Source of the DNA: Bacteroidales bacterium UBA1745
Lineage (GTDB): Bacteria > Bacteroidota > Bacteroidia > Bacteroidales > UBA932
Length of the DNA stretch: 61,352 nucleotides
Assembly (NCBI GenBank): GCA_002314885.1
Contig: DCHT01000038.1
Span: 1 to 61,352, forward strand
Direction of reading: 5' to 3'
The notes under the pieces were generated by a model. It made no database searches and was not told the origin of the DNA. It saw nothing but the letters and a program-made list of their open reading frames with translations. Positions 46,951 through 54,775 of the stretch are shown here, one piece after another. Position 1 is the stretch's first letter. Each line of letters opens with the position of its first letter. The position numbers and the translations under genes were made by a program.

Positions 46951-47865
46951 ATGATCTACAAAAATCTCACTGACCTCATTGGTCGCACACCGCTCGTAGA
47001 AATCGAGGGAATCGAAGGACAGCAGGCAAGAATCGCAGTCAAGGTTGAATTCTTCAATCCTGGAGGAAGCGTCAAGGACAGAATCGCTCTTGCGATGATC
47101 GAAGATGCTGAGGCAAAGGGTATCCTTAAGCCGGGTGCCACCATCATTGAGCCTACCAGCGGCAACACTGGTGTCGGTCTCGCCTGGGTGGGAGTCGCAA
47201 AGGGCTACAAGACCATCCTGACTATGCCGGATACGATGAGTCTGGAGCGCCGCAACCTGCTGCAGGCATACGGTGCCACTCTCGAGCTCACTCCTGGCGC
47301 TGAGGGTATGAAGGGCGCAATCCGTAAGGCAGAGGAACTTCGCGACAGCATCCCTGGGGCAGTGATACTCGGCCAGTTCGTGAATCCGGCCAATCCGGCA
47401 AAGCACGAGGCCACTACCGGTGAAGAGATCTGGGCTGATACTGAAGGCCAGGTGGACATCTTCGTGGCCGGCGTGGGTACTGGCGGAACCGTCAGTGGTA
47501 CTGGCAAGGCTCTCAAGAAGCACAATCCGGCCGTTCAGGTCGTAGCAGTGGAACCAGCTTCTTCCGCAGTCCTCTCCACAGGTGTGCCGGGCAAGCACAA
47601 GATTCAGGGCATCGGCGCCGGCTTCGTACCTGCAACATACGCTCCGGATGTAGTAGATGCCATTTTCCCTGTGGCTGACGAAGACGCTTTCGCAGGCACC
47701 CGTTTCCTCGCCAAGCAGCGCGGTCTGCTCGTCGGCATTTCCTCCGGCGCGTCCTTCCACGCAGCAGTGGAACTTGCCCGCAAGCCTGAAAATGCAGGCA
47801 AGCTGATCGTAGCTCTGCTTCCGGATACTGGCGAACGTTACCTTTCTACCGGAATTTTTGCTTAA
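46951..47865 (+). CDS. cysK: Cysteine synthase (O-acetylserine sulfhydrylase)
   Basis: PLP enzyme joining O-acetylserine and sulfide to cysteine, 304 residues. The PLP lysine is Lys42 in NPGGSVKDRIAL. The substrate-carboxylate loop is PTSGNTGVGLAW, the PLP-phosphate loop GVGTGGTVSGTGKAL, and the C-terminal LLPDTGERYLSTGIF is typical of CysK. The gene starts 31 bases after the T-run of the attenuator, so readthrough in cysteine shortage should raise expression. cysE, which makes its substrate, follows after an 87-bp gap holding two identical-type hairpins. Confidence 0.96.
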   Translation: MIYKNLTDLIGRTPLVEIEGIEGQQARIAVKVEFFNPGGSVKDRIALAMIEDAEAKGILKPGATIIEPTSGNTGVGLAWVGVAKGYKTILTMPDTMSLERRNLLQAYGATLELTPGAEGMKGAIRKAEELRDSIPGAVILGQFVNPANPAKHEATTGEEIWADTEGQVDIFVAGVGTGGTVSGTGKALKKHNPAVQVVAVEPASSAVLSTGVPGKHKIQGIGAGFVPATYAPDVVDAIFPVADEDAFAGTRFLAKQRGLLVGISSGASFHAAVELARKPENAGKLIVALLPDTGERYLSTGIFA

Positions 47866-47875
47866 ATTTGGCGCC

Positions 47876-47900
47876 AACAGTCATCAAAACGATGACTGTT
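47876..47900. repeat. Short palindrome family, copy B
   Basis: Arms AACAGTCATC (47876-47885) and GATGACTGTT (47891-47900) around AAAAC. It lies 10 bases after the cysK stop. Same arms as copy A near purH. Confidence 0.9.
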
Positions 47901-47916
47901 ACGCAAAAAATCAATT

Positions 47917-47941
47917 AACAGTCATCAAATCGATGACTGTT
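47917..47941. repeat. Short palindrome family, copy C
   Basis: Arms AACAGTCATC (47917-47926) and GATGACTGTT (47932-47941) around AAATC, identical to copy A. It ends 11 bases before the cysE start, so the hairpin would sit at the ribosome entry site. Confidence 0.9.
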
Positions 47942-47952
47942 GGAGAAAAACT

Positions 47953-48705
47953 ATGTTTAGAGCACCAAGCATTAATGAATTAGGGAAGATGATGGACCTT
48001 GTGAAGTACGTCGTCTTCCCTGATTTTTCTGATATTCCTACCTGGACGGATGGCCCTTCTGCCATCCACGACATTCTTTTGGCTCAGCTGGCGACTGTGG
48101 ATGCGCCGGCCTCGATAGCGGACGAATTCGTGACTTCGCTGCCTGAGATCAGCCGTCTGCTGCACACTGACGTGGAGGCTGTGGCCCACAACGATCCCGC
48201 AGTACGTGACCTGGGAGAGGTCATTCTCTGCTATCCTGTCGTCAAGGTGATGCTCCATTACCGCACCGCACACAGACTCTTCCAGCTCGGTGTAGCACGC
48301 ATTCCGCGTATGCTTTCCGAGATGGCACACAGCGCCACTGGAATCGACATTCATCCGGCGGCGCAGATAGGGGAGTACTTCGCCATCGACCACGGCACGG
48401 GCGTCGTCATCGGTGCGACCAGCATCATCGGCCGCCACTGTATGCTCTATCAGGGCGTGACCCTCGGAGCGAAGAATTTCAGCTATGACGAGCAGGGCCG
48501 ACCTGTGGACAAGCCTCGTCATCCTATCCTCGAGGACAATGTGACTGTCTATTCGAATACTTCGATACTCGGTCGCGTGACCATAGGCCACGATTCCGTC
48601 ATCGGTGGTAACCTCTGGCTCACTCACGACGTTCCTGCGGGTTCAAAGATACTCCAGGCACGTGCCGTACAGGTACCGTCTTTCAATGACGGCGGCGGAA
48701 TCTGA
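47953..48705 (+). CDS. cysE: Serine O-acetyltransferase
   Basis: Acetylates serine with acetyl-CoA to O-acetylserine, the substrate of CysK. It has 250 residues. An alpha-helical N-terminal part (RAPSINELGKMMDLV to about 130) is followed by the left-handed beta-helix of hexapeptide repeats: GIDIHPAAQIGEYFAIDHGTG, VVIGATSIIGRHCMLYQGVTLG and ILGRVTIGHDSVIGG. The conserved His in IDHGTG is catalytic. The C-terminus after the beta-helix (VQVPSFNDGGGI) is short; in enteric CysE the C-terminal isoleucine contacts CysK and cysteine, and this one also ends in Ile. It is downstream of cysK in the same unit. Confidence 0.92.
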   Translation: MFRAPSINELGKMMDLVKYVVFPDFSDIPTWTDGPSAIHDILLAQLATVDAPASIADEFVTSLPEISRLLHTDVEAVAHNDPAVRDLGEVILCYPVVKVMLHYRTAHRLFQLGVARIPRMLSEMAHSATGIDIHPAAQIGEYFAIDHGTGVVIGATSIIGRHCMLYQGVTLGAKNFSYDEQGRPVDKPRHPILEDNVTVYSNTSILGRVTIGHDSVIGGNLWLTHDVPAGSKILQARAVQVPSFNDGGGI

Positions 48706-48722
48706 TTTTAACTATTCTAGAT

Positions 48723-49355
48723 ATGAAGAAGTTTTTCTTTTCGTTTGCGGTATTGCTGGCTTCTGCCGGCCTTTCCGCACAGACGGTGACTGAACTACCG
48801 GCGCCGGACTTGAACAGGCAGACTCTCACTGTGATGGAGACGCTTCAGAACAGGAAATCCGTACGTGCGTATTCCGACCAGGAACTCACTCTACAGGACA
48901 TTTCAGACCTGCTCTGGGCCGCTCAGGGCAAGAATCGTGAGGATGGCAGGATGACCTCTCCGACTGCGCGCAACCGCCAGGAGATTCGTCTTTATGTATT
49001 CACCAAGGACGGTGTTTCCCTCTATAACCACGACAACCACACTCTCGTGTCAGTAACTGGTGGCGACCATCGCGGTCTGATCGCCGGCCCTCAGGCTTTT
49101 GCAAAGACGGCTCCTGTCTGTCTGCTGATGGTGGCCGACTTCGAGAAATACGGATCTGAATCCGATCACGCCAAGATGATGGTTTACTGCGATGCCGGAA
49201 TCGTCTCTGAGAACATCAATATTTTCTGCGCTTCCGCCGGTTTCTGTACCGTACCTCGCGGTATTATGAACAACAAGGGGTTAATCGAACTGTTAGGCCT
49301 TTCTGATAAGCAGGTCCCAGTTCTGAATAACCCCGTTGGTCTTGGAAACAATTAA
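48723..49355 (+). CDS. Exported SagB-type nitroreductase family protein
   Basis: A 210-residue nitroreductase-fold flavoprotein with a signal peptide (MKKFFFSFAVLLASAGLSAQ), thus periplasmic or membrane-associated, which is uncommon for this fold. Motifs: LQNRKSVRAYSDQELTLQDISDLLWAAQG (FMN contact arginine and helix), TSPTARNRQEIRLYVF and SENINIFCASAGFCTVPRG. It most resembles the SagB/thioredoxin-like 'McbC-type' dehydrogenase group found alone in many Bacteroidales. A role in making peptide natural products is not implied without cyclodehydratase genes, which are absent. It is 17 bp after cysE and may share its transcript. It is convergent with metY. Confidence 0.78.
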   Translation: MKKFFFSFAVLLASAGLSAQTVTELPAPDLNRQTLTVMETLQNRKSVRAYSDQELTLQDISDLLWAAQGKNREDGRMTSPTARNRQEIRLYVFTKDGVSLYNHDNHTLVSVTGGDHRGLIAGPQAFAKTAPVCLLMVADFEKYGSESDHAKMMVYCDAGIVSENINIFCASAGFCTVPRGIMNNKGLIELLGLSDKQVPVLNNPVGLGNN

Positions 49356-49360
49356 TTTTT

Positions 49361-50647
49361 TTATATCTGGTCGAAGGCCTGTGCGAGGTCGTCGATGATA
49401 TCATCTATATGCTCCACACCGATTGACAGACGGACTGTGGTAGGAGTGATGTGCTGCTGCTCGAGCTCCTCCGGAGTCATCTGGGAGTGAGTCGTGGTGT
49501 AAGGGTGGATCACGAGGCTCTTCACGTCAGCGACATTGGCGAGGAGTGAGAAGATCTGGAGGCTGTCAATGAACTTCCAGGCGTCTTCCTGTGTGCCCTT
49601 GATCTCGAAGGTGAAGATTGAACCGCCGCCGTTGGCGAAGTATTTCTTGTAAAGTTCGTGGTCTGGATGGCTCTCCACTGCAGGGTGGTTGACCTTGGCT
49701 ACCTTTGGATGGTTCTCGAGGAACTTCACGACCTTGAGGGCATTCTCCACGTGACGCTCGATCCTCAGAGGCAGAGATTCCACGCCCTGGAGGAGAATCC
49801 AGGCATTGAATGGGCTGATGCAGGCTCCGGTGTCGCGGAGGATGACGGCGCGGATGCGGGTCACGAAGGCTGCAGCGCCTGCGACGTCTGCGAAGATGGC
49901 ACCGTGGTAGCTAGGATCCGGTTTTGCCAGGGTTGGGTACTTGTCCGCATACTTCTTCCAGTCGAATTTTCCGCCGTCTACGATCACTCCGCCGAGGGAT
50001 GAGCCGTGGCCGCCGATGAACTTGGTTGCTGAATGTACCACTACGTCTGCTCCGTGCTCGAGAGGACGGATGAGGATAGGTGCGAAGGTGTTGTCCACGA
50101 TGAAGACGATGCCGTGACGGTGAGCGACTTCTGCTATGCCTTCGAGGTTGGTCACGTCGGAGTTAGGGTTGCCGAAAGTCTCGGCGTAGATGACCTTTGT
50201 GTTTGGCTGGATAGCAGCCTCAAGTGCTTGAAGGTCATTGACTTTCACTATGGTATTGGTAATACCCTGGGTTGCGAGGGTATGGGTGATCAGGTTGAAG
50301 GAACCGCCGTAGAGGTTGTCGGCTGCCACGATGTGGTCACCGGCCTGCACGATGTTCTGGAGAGCGTAGGTGACTGCAGCTGCGCCTGAAGCGACTGCGA
50401 GACCTGCTACGCCGCCTTCGAGGGCTGCCACGCGGTCTTCGAACACACCCTGGGTGGAGTTGGTGAGACGGCCGTAGATGTTGCCGGCGTCACGGAGACC
50501 GAAGCGGTCGGCAGCGTGCTGGCTGTTGCGGAATACGTATGATGTAGTCTGGTAGATAGGAACTGCGCGTGCGTCTGATGCTGGGTCTGGGGTTTCCTGT
50601 CCTACGTGGAGAGCGAGAGTCTCGAGATGAAGTTTCTTCTGTGCCAT
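49361..50647 (-). CDS. metY: O-acetylhomoserine sulfhydrylase / aminocarboxypropyltransferase
   Basis: Cys/Met-metabolism PLP enzyme of 428 residues that makes homocysteine from O-acetylhomoserine and sulfide. Motifs: LALHVGQETPDPASDARAVPIYQTTSYVF, NIYGRLTNSTQ, ALEGGVAGLAVASGAAA, DNLYGGSFNL, TFGNPNSDV, and the PLP-lysine region VVHSATKFIGGHGSSLGGV. The C-terminus RLSIGVEHIDDIIDDLAQAF is standard. The length (over 420) favours the MetY type over the shorter MetB/MetC types. It diverges from an Lrp-type regulator gene with back-to-back consensus promoters, so control by that regulator is likely. Confidence 0.93.
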   Translation of the reverse strand: MAQKKLHLETLALHVGQETPDPASDARAVPIYQTTSYVFRNSQHAADRFGLRDAGNIYGRLTNSTQGVFEDRVAALEGGVAGLAVASGAAAVTYALQNIVQAGDHIVAADNLYGGSFNLITHTLATQGITNTIVKVNDLQALEAAIQPNTKVIYAETFGNPNSDVTNLEGIAEVAHRHGIVFIVDNTFAPILIRPLEHGADVVVHSATKFIGGHGSSLGGVIVDGGKFDWKKYADKYPTLAKPDPSYHGAIFADVAGAAAFVTRIRAVILRDTGACISPFNAWILLQGVESLPLRIERHVENALKVVKFLENHPKVAKVNHPAVESHPDHELYKKYFANGGGSIFTFEIKGTQEDAWKFIDSLQIFSLLANVADVKSLVIHPYTTTHSQMTPEELEQQHITPTTVRLSIGVEHIDDIIDDLAQAFDQI

Positions 50648-50705
50648 AATATTGTTCGTTTAAATTAATTGTTTCTTGTTTCTGATTCGGGTTGGTTTAC
50701 ATTTG

Positions 50706-50737
50706 CAAAGGTAGAGGGGTAAAAATATTATTCCAAA
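50706..50737 (-). promoter_or_regulatory. Promoter of metY
   Basis: Read leftward: TTTG (50737-50734), 20 bases, TACCTTTG (50713-50706). An exact consensus match. The leader to the metY ATG is about 50 bases. Confidence 0.75.
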
Positions 50738-50741
50738 GACT

Positions 50742-50772
50742 TTTGAAAAATTGGATAAATATTCTATATTTG
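50742..50772 (+). promoter_or_regulatory. Promoter of the Lrp-type regulator
   Basis: TTTG (50742-50745), 19 bases, TATATTTG (50765-50772). An exact consensus match. Its -33 box lies only four bases from that of the divergent metY promoter, so one bound protein could affect both. The leader to the ATG at 50838 is about 59 bases. Confidence 0.78.
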
Positions 50773-50837
50773 CTGAATTAGTAGATTTTAATTGTAGAAA
50801 ACGCTCAAATTTGCCCATTTGGCAGAATATTTTTCTT

Positions 50838-51302
50838 ATGACTGGACTCGACGCAACAGACATCGCAATTCTCCGCATACTTCAGGAGGATGCAGAGCTC
50901 ACCACAAGGCAGATTGCACAGCGCGTGCACCTCTCGGCTACACCTGTATTCGAGAGGATCAAGAGGCTCAAGGCCGAGGGTTATATAAAGAAGGTGGCGG
51001 CAGTGCTGGACCAGGAGAAACTGGGTTGCTCATTCGTGGCCTTCTGCTACATCAAGATGAAGCAGCATACCTTTGATAACGCGCGCACGTTTATGGATGC
51101 GGTTCAGAGGCTCGACGAGGTGGGCGAATGCTATAACATTTCCGGAGACTACGACTTCCTGATGAAGGTGTATGTCTCCAGTATGAAGGAATATCAGCAG
51201 TTCGTGCTGAGGATTCTGGGCGAGCTGGACTGCATCGGAGGTCTCAACAGCTCATTCGTGATGGGCGAGGTGAAGAACTCCTACAGCGTGCCTGTGCGCT
51301 GA
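50838..51302 (+). CDS. Lrp/AsnC family transcriptional regulator
   Basis: A 154-residue feast/famine regulator. The start is set at 50838 (MTGLDATDIAILRILQ), since the longer open frame covers the promoter. The N-terminal winged helix-turn-helix is LTTRQIAQRVHLSATPVFERIKRLKAEGYI. The C-terminal RAM domain for ligand binding and oligomerisation runs from about 65 to 150 (VAFCYIKMKQ, VGECYNISGDYDFLMKVYVSS, GGLNSSFVMGEV). It diverges from metY with overlapping promoter space. Together with cysK and cysE nearby, it suggests a sulfur amino-acid ligand such as methionine, but that is inferred from context only. Confidence 0.9.
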   Translation: MTGLDATDIAILRILQEDAELTTRQIAQRVHLSATPVFERIKRLKAEGYIKKVAAVLDQEKLGCSFVAFCYIKMKQHTFDNARTFMDAVQRLDEVGECYNISGDYDFLMKVYVSSMKEYQQFVLRILGELDCIGGLNSSFVMGEVKNSYSVPVR

Positions 51303-51303
51303 T

Positions 51304-52761
51304 CTACTTCTGTATATCGTCCCAGTCGTCTGTGCGGAAAGGGGCGAGCGGAATTCCGCTGCAGTTGAAGACTGTGCCCGGCTGGTAGTTGCGGAAGGCG
51401 TAGCGTACAGCTACCGGTTCTGCGACTTCTGGGCAGCTGACGAGGATTTCGTTGCGTCCTTCCCAACCTCTTGCGTCACAGCGGCCGGTGGCAGGGTGGA
51501 ATACTCTGTCGGCGCCGGCAACTTCGAAACCGGCTAACTCAAGGTTCCTCGGAGCGAGTCCTTCCCAATCGAAGGTGTCCACGGTGACTATGGCCTTGCC
51601 GTCTTTGAATTCCACGCTCCTGTAGCGAGGGGCATCGGCGGAGAATCCTTCAAATCCGTATGTGTGCTTGAGGGCCAGGAAGGCAAGGCGATGGCCCACA
51701 GGCTCTTTCTGACAAGGGTGTATGGTGTTCCATTCGCCCACGTCGCAGGTCACGGCCATACCTGAATTCGGGATGATATCGAGGGTCTTGGCCTGTGCCT
51801 CATAGAAGTATCCGCTGTCGAAGCGGCTCTCATCTCCATATTCGTATGGGGCGATCTGCACGAAATAGAACGGTGCGTCAGGCACCTGGAAAAGTTCCCT
51901 CATCATAGCGGCGTAGGCGGTCTGCAGACGCACGTACTGCTCGCAGCGGTCGCGGTTGGTCTCGCCCTGGTACCAGAGCATTCCCTTGAAGGTGAAAGGC
52001 ACGAGTGCGGCGACCTGTCCGTTGTAGAGCAGGCAGGCGCTGTGATTGTCGTTCTTCTTCACCTCTGCGCCCTCTGCAAGGTGACTCAGATCGAATTCTC
52101 CGGCGAACTGGCTCTCGATTACTTCGCGGGTGAGCCAGGTCTCGATGGAGCTGCCGCCCCATTCGCAGATAAGCAGGCCTACAGGCACTTCTATTGCGTC
52201 CTGAAGCAGTTCTGCAAAGTAGTAGGCGACTGCACTGGTGTTGGCTACGGTTTCCGGATTTGACTCCTTCCAGCTGCCGACGGTGGATTCGAGTACGACA
52301 GGGGAGGAGCGCCTCTCGATCGTGCACATACGTATAGGCCTGGAGGCCTTTGCACGGGCAATCATCTCGGCCGCACCCTTGATTGGCTGGCTATTGAAGC
52401 CCTTCATAGGCATCTGCATATTCGACTGTCCGCCGCAGTACCAGACGTCGCCTGAGAGCACGTTCTTAAGAGTCACTGCCTCGCCGTCGCTGATCTTGAT
52501 CTCGTATGGTCCACCGGCGGCCGGAGTCTGTATGCGGGTGCTCCATTTTCCGGTCTGAGAGTCGGCCGTGACCACGTATTTCTGCTTCGACCAGGTCGTG
52601 CTGACAGTCACTTTAGCGCCGGGTTTTGCCGTGCCCCAGATGGCGGCCTTAGTGTCCCGCTGGATGACCATATTGTCGCTGAGAACGGATGGGAGGCCTA
52701 TTTTCGCACTTGCGGCTATGGTGGCAACGGAGGCCAGGAGTATGAGGATTATGCGTTTCAT
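51304..52761 (-). CDS. Secreted sialate O-acetylesterase-like hydrolase
   Basis: A 485-residue exported esterase. The start is placed at 52761 (MKRIILILLASVATIAASAKIG), directly giving a signal peptide. After an N-terminal beta-rich region (VLSDNMVIQRDTKAAIWG), the SGNH-like catalytic domain shows VWYCGGQSNMQMPM with the nucleophile serine. Next comes GMLWYQGETNRDRC and, near the end, a candidate His/Asp pair around NTIHPCQKEPVGHRLA. Family members remove O-acetyl groups from sialic acid or from plant polysaccharides. It follows the CocE-type hydrolase by 13 bp and is probably cotranscribed. It is convergent with the Lrp gene, with only 1 bp between stops. Confidence 0.85.
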   Translation of the reverse strand: MKRIILILLASVATIAASAKIGLPSVLSDNMVIQRDTKAAIWGTAKPGAKVTVSTTWSKQKYVVTADSQTGKWSTRIQTPAAGGPYEIKISDGEAVTLKNVLSGDVWYCGGQSNMQMPMKGFNSQPIKGAAEMIARAKASRPIRMCTIERRSSPVVLESTVGSWKESNPETVANTSAVAYYFAELLQDAIEVPVGLLICEWGGSSIETWLTREVIESQFAGEFDLSHLAEGAEVKKNDNHSACLLYNGQVAALVPFTFKGMLWYQGETNRDRCEQYVRLQTAYAAMMRELFQVPDAPFYFVQIAPYEYGDESRFDSGYFYEAQAKTLDIIPNSGMAVTCDVGEWNTIHPCQKEPVGHRLAFLALKHTYGFEGFSADAPRYRSVEFKDGKAIVTVDTFDWEGLAPRNLELAGFEVAGADRVFHPATGRCDARGWEGRNEILVSCPEVAEPVAVRYAFRNYQPGTVFNCSGIPLAPFRTDDWDDIQK

Positions 52762-52774
52762 TATATAAGTAGTA

Positions 52775-54661
52775 TTATCTGATTGGAACGGTGACGCTGC
52801 CGCCGAGGACACAGATTTCGGCGCTCTTATAGTCTTCCCACTGTGCGTCGTAGTAGGAAACTTCGTTCTGAGGGTTCATCGCCACGAGCGGGAACCAGCT
52901 GCTCTGGACCTGTATCAGGAGGCGGTGGCCAGGCATCAGGTTGTGGGCGATGTCCGGCATCGTGAACTTGAGTGTGAAGGCTCTTGTCCAGCCGTTCCTG
53001 CGCACTTTGAGATACTTGGATGCATAGAATCCCTTGCGGTAGCGGGCAGGCATCACGTCGGCCCTTACGAGCATCTGATAACCGTCCGGCCTCTCGTCTA
53101 TGAGCTTGACTATGTAGTCGGCGTCAGGACGGGTCTGCCTGAGTCTCAAACGCACTTTGACGGGTCCCAGGAAATGAAGCGTATCTTCTTGTGTATCAGC
53201 GTAATAAGTCAGCACGTCGGCGCGTTCTTCGAGGCCTCTCTGATCGCCTACCATATAGTCGCGGTCGCGTCTTCTCTGCTTGCTTGCCTCGTGGTAATAT
53301 GGCACCGGATCGGATGGGTCGGAGACGTAGTTGCGACGTGCGGAAACCGCCTTCGCTGCCTTGCGTCCGCTGCCCAGTACGCGACCTTTCACGGTGATGC
53401 TGCTGTCGGCTGCGTTGAGGTTCATTTTCAGGCCTTTCGCGTTGAGGGAAGGCCAGGCCTCAAGAGTCTCCCAGAACTCCTCGGATTCACGCTCTGACAT
53501 CAGTTCAGGGGCGGTTTCACCCGAAGTGAGCAGATACACAGGAGCCGGTTTTTCGCCCTTTCCCTCGAGGTAGTAGGCGAAGAAAGGATACTCTATGTTG
53601 TTGAGGTAATATTCGGTGGAATTGTTGCCGAACCAGGCCTCGTCCATATGGTTGTAGGACATATTCCTCCAGGAGCCGTGATACCAAGGTCCCTCCACGA
53701 AATAGACGTCTTCCTTGCGTACTTTGAGCATCTGCCTGTAGGTGCGGTAAGGGCCGTAGAAATCCTCGGCGTCGTAGAGGCCTCCGACTACCATCATAGC
53801 CGGCATTCCGGCGTGGAAATGGGAGGTCGGTTCGCAGGCTTCCCAGAACTCGTCGTAGTCCGGATGGGCCTTGACTTCGTTCCAGAATGCTATGCTGTCG
53901 GCGAGGCAGGAAAAGATCTCTCCTATGCCCCTTCCGAGGAAGTGTTCGTAGATATTACCCTCCACTCTGGTGGCCTCCAGAGGGTATTTCCCACCGTTTT
54001 CGGCAATGAAGCGGCGAGGACAGAGGTAGCCGGTGAAGGAGTTGAAATCGGCCATCATCAGGTTGCCGTTATGGTGGAAATCATCGCCTATGAACCAGTC
54101 GCAGACTGGTGCCTGAGGGGAAGAGGCCTTCAGGGCCGGATGTCCGCAGAGGGCCGCGACGGTGGAGTAGAAGCCGGGATATGAGACGCCTTTGATGCCG
54201 ACTTTTCCGTTGGATTTCGTGTTGTTGAGCAGCCATTCGATGGTGTCGTATGTGTCCGATGCGTCGTCGGCTGCCGAACTGTCGGAATCGCTTGTCACCG
54301 GACGTATTTGGATGAATTCTCCTTCGCTCAGATTTGTGCCACGAACGCTCTGATACACAATTATATAGCCGTTTGCCACATAGTTCTTGAACGCCACTCC
54401 CAGATCGCCTGCGAACTCCTCTCCGTAGGGCCAGAGTCCGTATGGTGTCCTGGTCATCATAATAGGGGAGCCTCCCTTCGGTGCTTGCTTCGGTTCGTAT
54501 ATGGCTGTGCTAAGGCTGATGCCGTCGCGCATTGCTATCATTACTTCGCGTTTTGAATATTTCTCCTTGATCCAATCGGCATCCAATGTACCCTGACAAG
54601 GCTGGGCGAAGAGGGAAATCAGAGGAAAAATGAAGGCTGCTACGCAGAGTATTCTTCTCAT
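52775..54661 (-). CDS. Secreted CocE/NonD family hydrolase
   Basis: A 628-residue alpha/beta hydrolase with a signal peptide (MRRILCVAAFIFPLISLFAQ, start set at 54661). Motifs of the X-Pro dipeptidyl-peptidase/cocaine-esterase group: the N-terminal REVMIAMRDGISLSTAIYEP, RTPYGLWP, QSVRGTNLSEGEF and the nucleophile elbow KGVSYPGFYSTVAA. VGGLYDAEDFYG carries the catalytic Asp and GPWYHGSW the His. A C-terminal jelly-roll domain (from about 430) ends NEVSYYDAQWEDY. Glutaryl-7-ACA acylases and dipeptidyl peptidases share this layout, so acyl-ester or peptide hydrolysis in the periplasm is likely. It diverges from ilvD. Confidence 0.87.
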   Translation of the reverse strand: MRRILCVAAFIFPLISLFAQPCQGTLDADWIKEKYSKREVMIAMRDGISLSTAIYEPKQAPKGGSPIMMTRTPYGLWPYGEEFAGDLGVAFKNYVANGYIIVYQSVRGTNLSEGEFIQIRPVTSDSDSSAADDASDTYDTIEWLLNNTKSNGKVGIKGVSYPGFYSTVAALCGHPALKASSPQAPVCDWFIGDDFHHNGNLMMADFNSFTGYLCPRRFIAENGGKYPLEATRVEGNIYEHFLGRGIGEIFSCLADSIAFWNEVKAHPDYDEFWEACEPTSHFHAGMPAMMVVGGLYDAEDFYGPYRTYRQMLKVRKEDVYFVEGPWYHGSWRNMSYNHMDEAWFGNNSTEYYLNNIEYPFFAYYLEGKGEKPAPVYLLTSGETAPELMSERESEEFWETLEAWPSLNAKGLKMNLNAADSSITVKGRVLGSGRKAAKAVSARRNYVSDPSDPVPYYHEASKQRRRDRDYMVGDQRGLEERADVLTYYADTQEDTLHFLGPVKVRLRLRQTRPDADYIVKLIDERPDGYQMLVRADVMPARYRKGFYASKYLKVRRNGWTRAFTLKFTMPDIAHNLMPGHRLLIQVQSSWFPLVAMNPQNEVSYYDAQWEDYKSAEICVLGGSVTVPIR

Positions 54662-54704
54662 ACGGGTGTTTTTTGTGGTTTGAAATCCAAATATAGTCAA
54701 GAAA

Positions 54705-54737
54705 ATTGGGAATTTTAAGAATAAATGTATATTTTTG
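54705..54737 (+). promoter_or_regulatory. Promoter of the ilv operon
   Basis: ATTG (54705-54708), 21 bases, TATTTTTG (54730-54737). Transcription would start near 54744, about 32 bases before ilvD. No leader peptide with branched-chain codons or terminator hairpin was found in this short leader. Confidence 0.55.
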
Positions 54738-54775
54738 TATTCCACACCTTTTTGAAAATCCCCTCATTTTTGACT

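Noticed and set aside
48723..49355. SagB-type protein as part of a thiazole/oxazole peptide cluster
   Set aside because: No YcaO or cyclodehydratase gene and no convincing precursor lie nearby. The protein carries a signal peptide, unlike the cytosolic modifying enzymes.
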